The translations under genes and the position numbers were made by a program. From the NCBI GenBank assembly GCA_963590525.1, contig CAVAPV010000037.1, positions 1-22,802 on the forward strand: a stretch of 22,802 nucleotides of DNA. Direction: 5' to 3'. Numbering within the stretch: the first letter of the stretch is position 1; every line of letters starts with the position of its first letter. This DNA is from W2P13-069 sp963590525. Lineage in GTDB: Bacteria; Actinomycetota; Coriobacteriia; Coriobacteriales; QAMH01. Positions 6,882 through 13,253 of this stretch are shown here, in pieces. A model generated the notes under the pieces. That model was given only the letters and a program-made list of their open reading frames with translations, ran no database searches and had not been told where the DNA came from.

Positions 6882-8274
6882 ACGCAAACGCGGCAACGGC
6901 GATGAGTACGTTTTCATAGACGGCCGTGCAATGACCGCGGCAGAGGCCGTGCGTATAGACGTGGATAGCGCCGTTGTCCCCGGTCAAGAGCAAGCTGATC
7001 AGACGGCTGTGCCCGGAGCGAGTGAAGCGGGAACAAAAGACGCCAAGGACGCGAGAAGCTCCAAACGTCTTGGCGCTGCCGGCAATGTCAAGAAATCCTT
7101 AAGCGACATGAGCTCAAGCGATGCTATGGAGCTGCGCGAAGACGCCGTGGAGACTCTGACAGGCGCAAACAGGCTCATGGCTGATGACAAACGCAAGATG
7201 CGTCGCAAGTACCTGGGCTTTGGCATTGTCCTGCTGCTGTTGGCGCTGTTGTCCATATGCATCAGCCACAGCTATGTGTGGCGCATCAACGCTTTGGGCG
7301 ACGTTGTGGGAAGCATCGGCGCTTGGCTGCATCTGCAGATGGTGGGGCTTTCTGACCCCAACTCCTACGAGCAGGTCCGCGCGCAGGCCTTGGAGGCCTA
7401 TCCCATGATGCAGGATGTGATCTACAGCATCATGGAGACCTTCAAGTACGCGGTCTGCGGCATCATGCTGGCTGTTTCGGGCATGCTGTACCAAAACGCG
7501 TTCAAGAACCCCATCGCTGCGCCTTCCATGCTGGGTGTGACCAGCGGCGTGAGCGCGGCTATCGTCATCTTGGTGGCTCAGTTTGGCGCCGAGGCCACTG
7601 CGCATCTGGGTCTCTACTACCTCTACGCTTATGCCGGTGGAGTCATCGTCTTGGTGGTTGTCATCTTGGGCGGACGCTGGATAGGCGGCAAGCGCGGCTT
7701 CAATGTGGTCAACATGCTGCTTGTGGGCACGTTGATCATGCAGCTGCTCAACGTGATCATCACCTACGCGCAAAGCTGGATGACAGAGGCTCAGTGGTCT
7801 GCGTATTACGCGCTCCAGACGGCGACCGGCTTGGAGACGGGTTGGACCTGGCTCACGCTTGGCGCGGGGCTGGTGGTCACCGTTGTTCCGCTGGTGCTTT
7901 TGCGCTTTAGGCTCAATCTCATATCGTTCTCTGACGCAGAGACGCGCCTTCTGGGCGTGGATCCCAACAAGCTGCGCATCCTGGCGCTTGGCTGCGGTTC
8001 CATCATGATCCTCACCGCTACTGTCAACGCCGGCCAGGTGGCTATGGCGTCTTTGGTGATTCCGTTTGTGGTGCGCGCTGTCTTTGGCAGCGAGTTTAGA
8101 AAGCAGCTCGCAGGCAACGTCTTGGTGGGCGCTATCTTGCTTCTTGTCTGCGGGGATTTTGTATCTTACGTGCACATCAACGCCGTGCAGCTTGACTTGG
8201 GATCCGTGGTTACCGTCTTGGCGCTGCCGCTGTTTGTGTGGATGCTTGCCGCCAGTCAGAGGAGCTGGGAGTAA
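6865..8274 (+). CDS. Second FecCD-type ABC permease with N-terminal extension
   Basis: 469 residues from ATG 6865 (AGAGGGGGA upstream, inside the previous gene). Again a ~115-residue hydrophilic N-terminus precedes the first membrane helix (about 116-134). It shares a VPGQE motif with the extension of the first permease. Core motifs are AVSGMLYQNAFKNPIAAPSM followed by LGVTSG, and the loop LLGVDPNKLR. The usual GPVGFVGLIVPH signature is diverged to GQVAMASLVIPFVVRAVFG, so this subunit is the less conserved half of the pore. It pairs with the preceding permease. The 17-base overlap indicates coupled translation and equal dosage. Its stop is two bases before the DUF58 gene, so transporter and DUF58 are cotranscribed. 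Confidence 0.9.
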   Translation: MAIGSKRKRGNGDEYVFIDGRAMTAAEAVRIDVDSAVVPGQEQADQTAVPGASEAGTKDAKDARSSKRLGAAGNVKKSLSDMSSSDAMELREDAVETLTGANRLMADDKRKMRRKYLGFGIVLLLLALLSICISHSYVWRINALGDVVGSIGAWLHLQMVGLSDPNSYEQVRAQALEAYPMMQDVIYSIMETFKYAVCGIMLAVSGMLYQNAFKNPIAAPSMLGVTSGVSAAIVILVAQFGAEATAHLGLYYLYAYAGGVIVLVVVILGGRWIGGKRGFNVVNMLLVGTLIMQLLNVIITYAQSWMTEAQWSAYYALQTATGLETGWTWLTLGAGLVVTVVPLVLLRFRLNLISFSDAETRLLGVDPNKLRILALGCGSIMILTATVNAGQVAMASLVIPFVVRAVFGSEFRKQLAGNVLVGAILLLVCGDFVSYVHINAVQLDLGSVVTVLALPLFVWMLAASQRSWE

Positions 8275-8276
8275 CC

Positions 8277-9557
8277 ATGGCGACGTTTGGCAGAAACAAG
8301 AAGCAAGCTTCTAAGGGCAAGCAAGACAGGGCCTCGCGCCGCGCGATTGCGGCCAAGGTGACTCTTGTCGTGCTGGCGCTGGTGGTATGCGTCGTGCCCG
8401 CCATGTTTGTGGCAAACCCCATTGCGTATATTCCCGCGATAAGCGTCGTCTTGATCATCGTCATCTCCTATGTGTACCTGCGCGTTTTGGTTTGGGCGCT
8501 CGAGTATTCCGAGGACTCGCTTGCGGGGTCGTGTGAGCGCGGTACCCAGATCGAGTTCGTGGTCAACTTCAAGAACAAATCGCCGCTGGTGTTTGTGCGC
8601 TTGGAGCCGTACTTCTACATCGGCGACCTCTTTGGCGAGGTAGACGCTTTGATCCCCACGAGCATGGTGCTCATGCCCTTTGAGGAGCGTGACTTTAGGT
8701 TTAACACGCAGTTTGACCATATCGGTACCTACAGCGCCGGCGTCAAGAAGATCGTCATCAGCGACCTTCTGGGGCTGTTTACCCACACCATAGACAACAC
8801 CAAGCGCCACGAGGTCAAGGTCTTGCCGCGCTTGTTTCATCTGGCTAACGTGCAGCTCTCCAACGTGAGCGTCAAAGAGAGCCGCAAGGCGTTTAGGCCC
8901 GTGGTCACCGATGATTTGGACTACGCGGGTGTGAGGGAGTACGAGCCGGGAGACCCGCTCAAGACCATTCACTGGAAGCTCTCAAGCCGCAACCCAGAGG
9001 AGAACTACTTTACGCGCCTGTTTGAGACCTTTGGCAACCCCGGGGTAAGCATCGTCATCGACAGTTATGCGCCGGATTATGACAACGAGTCGCTCATGCA
9101 GGTCTTTGACGGCGTGGTCGAGTCTGCCCTCTCCATCAACGATTTTGCAAACAAGCACGGCGTGGATTCCGAGCTCGTTTACCTTGACTCCAACCAGCAA
9201 GACACCAAGCTCAGGCTGCTCAACATCCAGCAGGCAGACAGCCTCATGAACAGCATGATGCGCATCCAGCCCAGCGACGGCCAGGCCTCGCGCGAGATGC
9301 TTTTGGAATACGGCACGTCTATGTACGCGCAGGGCAACATCGTGTTCTGCACGGCTCACGTCAACGACGCCATAGTCTCTGCGCTGCTAGAGATCAAGCT
9401 TCGCCAGCGAGCAGCGCTGCTCTTTGTGGCCGTTCCTAGCTTTATGGACAAAGAGCAACAGCGCGAGTTCTTGCGACCGCTTCACAGGCTGGAGGCGGCC
9501 AACGTGCCCTACGTGGTCGTCTGCTCTGCCCTCAACAAGATCGAGGAGGTGCTGTGA
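8277..9557 (+). CDS. DUF58-family membrane-anchored protein
   Basis: 426 residues, start ATG 8277 with GGGAG upstream, two bases after the second permease; an upstream in-frame ATG at 8238 lies inside that permease and is not needed. A basic N-terminus is followed by two membrane helices (about 23-45 and 50-72). The rest should be soluble. The DUF58 signature is clear near residue 219: VREYEPGDPLKTIHWKLSSR, followed by a von Willebrand A-like strand VSIVIDSYAPD. DUF58 proteins work with MoxR AAA+ ATPases in assembly or cofactor-loading of partner complexes. The MoxR gene of this locus is the last gene of block 2. Its position directly behind the permeases suggests that the transporter or its surface partners are the client; that is inference. 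Confidence 0.9.
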   Translation: MATFGRNKKQASKGKQDRASRRAIAAKVTLVVLALVVCVVPAMFVANPIAYIPAISVVLIIVISYVYLRVLVWALEYSEDSLAGSCERGTQIEFVVNFKNKSPLVFVRLEPYFYIGDLFGEVDALIPTSMVLMPFEERDFRFNTQFDHIGTYSAGVKKIVISDLLGLFTHTIDNTKRHEVKVLPRLFHLANVQLSNVSVKESRKAFRPVVTDDLDYAGVREYEPGDPLKTIHWKLSSRNPEENYFTRLFETFGNPGVSIVIDSYAPDYDNESLMQVFDGVVESALSINDFANKHGVDSELVYLDSNQQDTKLRLLNIQQADSLMNSMMRIQPSDGQASREMLLEYGTSMYAQGNIVFCTAHVNDAIVSALLEIKLRQRAALLFVAVPSFMDKEQQREFLRPLHRLEAANVPYVVVCSALNKIEEVL

Positions 9558-10900
9558 TGCGCTTTGCTGATTACCTCAAGGACGTCGTTTGGGAGTACTT
9601 GCTGCTGGCTGCATCTGCCTGCGCGTTGAGCTACACCTTGCTCGACTTCTTCTATATAGCCAGCTGGCTGCAGCATGGGCCTGTGCCGGCGATTGCCGCG
9701 TTTGCCTTGACGGCGGCGCTTATCGCTTTGGCGTACAACAAGCGCGCGGCCAAGCTGGGTGGCGCCTGCTATGCTGCGGCGCTCGTCGCCGTCCTGGTTA
9801 CGGGTGGCGCGCTGTCTGAGGGCAATCCCTTTGACGACGCCGAAACAAGCTACTTTTTCTTTGCCGCAGTGATTGCCATCGCGCCGACGTTGGCGTTTTT
9901 GCTCACACGCAAGCGCGGGCTTGCCGTGCTCTATTTCTTGCTGGGAGTGGCCGCTTGCTCGTTAGTGCAGTTCCTGTATGGCTTTGACGAGCTTGCTTGG
10001 GCGCTTGTGTTCTTGGTGGCTGGCCTGGCATTGGTTATCTATAAGAACTATCAGCTGTGCGTTCGTAATGCCGCAAGCGTGCGCAAGATTTCTTTTGCCG
10101 CCGGCTTTGGTGTTGCCTTGGCGAGTGTGGGTGTTGCATGCCTTGTGGGGGCGGGCGTTTGGTTTGGGATCATCGCCCCGCTTGACCCCGGCGCCGTGCA
10201 GGTAAAGCTCATCACGGAGTACCGTGCGCTCGAGACCAAGCAGGTTGTGGGCACGTCAGACGTCTACCAGGTGCCCAACTTTGACATCACCTCGAGCAAG
10301 ACCAACGACGAAGAGCGCACGACCGACAACATCAAGCTTGACGATAAAGGCCGTGCCGTACCCGCGCAGTTCAACGACGACGCCGCCAACCAAGACGAGG
10401 AGAAAAGCGGCTCGTTCACGGGAATCGACATCACTTCCCCGCAGGAGCTGTTTGACTTCGAAAACAACACGCCGCGCGCCGTTACCGCGCTGCTGATCTT
10501 GCTGCTCATCCCTGCCGTGATCATCGCCTATTTTGTGGGCAGGCGCGTCCACCGCGCACGAAGGCTCGCGCGCATACGACGCTTGGAGCCCTCGCAGCAG
10601 ATCCAGCAGCTCTATCCGTTCTTGGTGGACCGCATGGCGCGCGTGGGCATAGCCATGCCCGCGGGTTCCACACCTTTGGATTACGCGCGCAACAACGCGT
10701 CTTCTATGGAACCCTTTGCCGCTCAAGCGGGGGTGACGTTTACTCAGCTCACGGAGTTTTTTGTGGCTGTGGCATATGGCAAAGACCAGGCAAGCCAGGC
10801 ACAAGCGGACAGTTTTGCCGCGTTTTACCGTGGCTTTTGGAAGGCCGCGCGCAAGTACTTGGGCAGCTTCAAATACCTAACCCGCTCCTTTAGGTTCTAG
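9557..10900 (+). CDS. TgpA/DUF4129-like membrane protein lacking the transglutaminase domain
   Basis: 447 residues. I chose ATG 9557, which overlaps the DUF58 stop (TGATG) with AGGAGGT properly spaced; GTG 9554 is too close to that site. Seven or so N-terminal membrane helices, an external loop of roughly 110 residues (about 205-312, acidic, Asp/Asn-rich), one more helix (AVTALLILLLIPAVIIAYFVG) and a cytosolic C-terminal domain with PLDYARNN and a final helix pair. This is the layout of TgpA-type proteins found beside MoxR and DUF58 genes, with a DUF4129-like tail. The loop that normally carries the Cys-His-Asp transglutaminase core is far too short and contains no Cys. So it is probably a non-enzymatic scaffold of the MoxR/DUF58 machine. 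Last gene of block 1; a terminator follows 60 bases later. Confidence 0.72.
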   Translation: MRFADYLKDVVWEYLLLAASACALSYTLLDFFYIASWLQHGPVPAIAAFALTAALIALAYNKRAAKLGGACYAAALVAVLVTGGALSEGNPFDDAETSYFFFAAVIAIAPTLAFLLTRKRGLAVLYFLLGVAACSLVQFLYGFDELAWALVFLVAGLALVIYKNYQLCVRNAASVRKISFAAGFGVALASVGVACLVGAGVWFGIIAPLDPGAVQVKLITEYRALETKQVVGTSDVYQVPNFDITSSKTNDEERTTDNIKLDDKGRAVPAQFNDDAANQDEEKSGSFTGIDITSPQELFDFENNTPRAVTALLILLLIPAVIIAYFVGRRVHRARRLARIRRLEPSQQIQQLYPFLVDRMARVGIAMPAGSTPLDYARNNASSMEPFAAQAGVTFTQLTEFFVAVAYGKDQASQAQADSFAAFYRGFWKAARKYLGSFKYLTRSFRF

Positions 10901-10959
10901 TTGCTTTAGGGAGCGTATCCGCGGGGTTGCTGCAGGCTTGCTTTATCTGCTTGAAGTCT

Positions 10960-10982
10960 AATCTCGTGCGAGATTGTTTTTT
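10960..10982 (+). terminator. Intrinsic terminator between blocks 1 and 2
   Basis: AATCTC-GTGC-GAGATT (6-bp stem, extendable to 7) followed by G and six T, 60 bases after the TgpA-like gene. It should end or reduce transcription of block 1, so that block 2 either has its own promoter in the remaining ~50 bases or is expressed by partial read-through. I could not identify a good promoter there. Confidence 0.75.
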
Positions 10983-10991
10983 GTGGAGCAT

Positions 10992-11008
10992 CAGCGCATA
11001 GGGCGCTG
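10992..11008. repeat. Inverted repeat CAGCGC-5-GCGCTG upstream of block 2
   Basis: A perfect 6-bp inverted repeat with a 5-base spacer between the terminator and the RBS of the secreted Fn3 protein gene. It could be an operator or a 5' UTR hairpin limiting translation. No protein assignment is possible from sequence. Confidence 0.3.
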
Positions 11009-11033
11009 TGCTAGATAAAGAGAGGAGAATCTC

Positions 11034-13154
11034 TTGAAGATTCGCAAGAACGCCAAGACGGTTGCCGTAGCCGCTCTGGGCACTGCTCTCGTCGCCAGCA
11101 TGGGCGCTGGCGCCGTTGCAGGGTCTGCTTTTGCAAGCGGCCAGGCAACCCCGGGCACCACGAGCTGGAACATCCCCACCTCGCCTATGACCAACACCGT
11201 CCAAAAAGACGATGGCAAGACCTACAAGGTCATCACCACGTGGGCAAATGCCTGGGCAACTTCCGGCCCCGACTACCTGGGTATCTCCAACTCCGGTACC
11301 CTCGACCAGCAAGGCGGCTCTGATACCGCAGCCAAGGACGTGACCACTGCAACCCAGAGCTCGCTTTTGGGCGTCTGGGCATCTGCTGCTAACGAGGTCC
11401 CCAACGCGTACAACTACAACTACTTGTACAACCTTTACGCCAACAGCGATGCGGGCATCGCGGCGGGTGCCGTTAAGTCCGACTCCGCCGCGCTCAACGT
11501 CTCTAATGGCGCTTCTCCCGGCTATGACTCCGAGTCCGGCGTGTGGAAACCCCTCAAGTACCGCCCTGAGATCCTCTACAACTCCAACAGCTTCAAGGTC
11601 GACGCCATCAACAAGTACGTTGGCCAGATCCAAAGCGGCGAGTACCACAAGACCGCAGACGACGAGTTGACCGACGAGGAGAAGGCTGCCTTTACGCAGA
11701 CCAATGGCAGGGCCACTTGGGGCACCGACTCCTCTTACAGCCCCAAGATCACCACGCTCAACAACGCCAACCCCTACACCTTTGTGAAGTCGTTCTACAC
11801 GCTGGCCAACCTGGCCGAGCAGGTGGAGACCGAGACCTCCAACTACACCAGCGACGCTACCAAGACCGACTGGGTGAGCGTCAATACCTTGCCGCGCACC
11901 ACACGCTACGAGTCCACTGCGGCGGAGCGCCAGTACACTGCGACCGAGTGCGCTACCAACGTCGAGAAGGTAGCCCGCGCGTCTGTGTACTACACGCTGT
12001 CCAAGATCGCAGACGGCACCACCTCCAAGAAGAAGGTTGCTTTCCTGACCGAGGACCCCACCGAGGGCAAGAGCACCGTTACCGCCGTGGCCTTTGACTT
12101 TACCGAGAACATGTCCGGCCAGGGCGCCGGCGGTGCTATCGGCTTTGCGGCGATGTGCGTTGACCAGCTCACCAGCAACGACGTCGTTGCCCATGGCGGC
12201 GACGACTCTGTGACGGGTACCGGCTCCGACGGTGACAACCCCTATACCACCTACACCGTCACCGCGGACCAGGTTGCCGACTGCGATGTTATCGTCGACC
12301 TCTCCGGCGGCATCAACATGAACGGCAAAAACAGCTACAACTCTGCTAACCTCAAGGACTGGGTTGTGAACAACGCCACCGGCGCACACAAGACCAAGGC
12401 CAAGAAGGCGTCTTACCTTGCCAGTGTTCCCACCGTTATCCAGACGCACAACTACACCTCCGAGAAGCTGCTCTGGAACGCCTACGTGCTCAACTACATC
12501 TACCCCGACTTGTTCCCCAACATGGAGCTCGTCACTTACTGGTATGACGATATCTACCATCTCAAGACGGAGTACCTGTACGAGGTCATGGGTTGGACCT
12601 TTGCCAACGCAGACAAGCCCGCAGGCACCGATTTTGCAACCAGCACCTACAACTGGAAGACCATCAACGCAAAGTTTGCCGCCGGCTACCAGTACTACAA
12701 GAACAGCAAGTCCACCGACAAGGTCCTCAAGCGCCTTGTGGCTGGCAAGTGCCTGAGCACCTCCTACTACAAGGACCAGACCTTCAAGAGCTTTAGCAAC
12801 CTGATCGCTCCCACCAGCGAGCTGCGCGCTTGGGCAGAGGACTTTGCCTCTGATAATTCCAGCGCTATGAAGAAGCTCTACACCCCCGCTAAGGCGAGCG
12901 TGAAGTCTGTTAAGGCCGCCAAGAAGTCCGTTACCGTGAAGGTCAACAAGACCGCTGGCGCTACCGGTTACCAGATCAAGTACACCGTCAAGGGCGGCAA
13001 GGCTGCAACGGCAACCACCACCAGCACCTCCAAGACCGTCAAGGGCCTCAAGTCCGGCAAGAAGTACACCGTCAAGGTGCGTGCCTACAAGAAGGTCAAC
13101 GGCAAGACCTACTACGGCTCCTACTCTGCAGCCAAGACCGTGAAGGTCAAGTAG
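11034..13154 (+). CDS. Secreted protein with C-terminal Fn3 domain, possibly binding-protein-like
   Basis: 706 residues, TTG start at 11034 with AGAGGAG six bases upstream. A classic signal peptide (basic MKIRKNAK, hydrophobic core, AFA-S cleavage near 34) marks it as exported; no lipobox, LPXTG or membrane anchor. Residues 618-706 are a Lys/Thr-rich fibronectin type III-like domain ending SAAKTVKVK, of a kind common in secreted Coriobacteriia and Firmicutes proteins. The central ~550 residues I cannot assign firmly. A long helix-like stretch (CATNVEKVARASVYYTLSKI) leads into KKKVAFLTED. Later parts read ADCDVIVDLSGG and WNAYVLNYIYPDLFPNMELV. This resembles the lobe-helix-lobe order of helical-backbone binding proteins. 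It opens block 2 and is followed by another secreted protein and a foldase, so a surface-exposed ligand-capture role is plausible but unproven. Confidence 0.75.
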   Translation: MKIRKNAKTVAVAALGTALVASMGAGAVAGSAFASGQATPGTTSWNIPTSPMTNTVQKDDGKTYKVITTWANAWATSGPDYLGISNSGTLDQQGGSDTAAKDVTTATQSSLLGVWASAANEVPNAYNYNYLYNLYANSDAGIAAGAVKSDSAALNVSNGASPGYDSESGVWKPLKYRPEILYNSNSFKVDAINKYVGQIQSGEYHKTADDELTDEEKAAFTQTNGRATWGTDSSYSPKITTLNNANPYTFVKSFYTLANLAEQVETETSNYTSDATKTDWVSVNTLPRTTRYESTAAERQYTATECATNVEKVARASVYYTLSKIADGTTSKKKVAFLTEDPTEGKSTVTAVAFDFTENMSGQGAGGAIGFAAMCVDQLTSNDVVAHGGDDSVTGTGSDGDNPYTTYTVTADQVADCDVIVDLSGGINMNGKNSYNSANLKDWVVNNATGAHKTKAKKASYLASVPTVIQTHNYTSEKLLWNAYVLNYIYPDLFPNMELVTYWYDDIYHLKTEYLYEVMGWTFANADKPAGTDFATSTYNWKTINAKFAAGYQYYKNSKSTDKVLKRLVAGKCLSTSYYKDQTFKSFSNLIAPTSELRAWAEDFASDNSSAMKKLYTPAKASVKSVKAAKKSVTVKVNKTAGATGYQIKYTVKGGKAATATTTSTSKTVKGLKSGKKYTVKVRAYKKVNGKTYYGSYSAAKTVKVK

Positions 13155-13211
13155 AACCGCATCGCACGCTGCGGGTCTTGCAGTAGTTTTTGGACGGGGG
13201 CGTCTGTTTGA

Positions 13212-13227
13212 GGCAGGTGCCCCTGCC
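13212..13227 (+). repeat. Intercistronic hairpin GGCAGG-TGCC-CCTGCC
   Basis: A perfect 6-bp GC stem in the 99-base gap between the two secreted-protein genes, followed by a run of C (C7 at 13226-13232) rather than T, so it is not a terminator. The 9-mer CTGTTTGAG occurs on both sides (13204 and 13232). It may protect the upstream mRNA 3' end and set different levels for the two proteins. Role inferred only. Confidence 0.35.
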
Positions 13228-13253
13228 CCCCCTGTTTGAGAAAAGAGGACGAT

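Noticed and set aside
7114..8175. 353-codon minus-strand frame opposite the second permease
   Set aside because: His/Gln/Asp-rich mirror of membrane-protein codons; a typical shadow.
13226..13232. C7 run between the two secreted-protein genes as a third phase-variable tract
   Set aside because: Short, outside any promoter I can define and not in a reading frame; too weak to claim.
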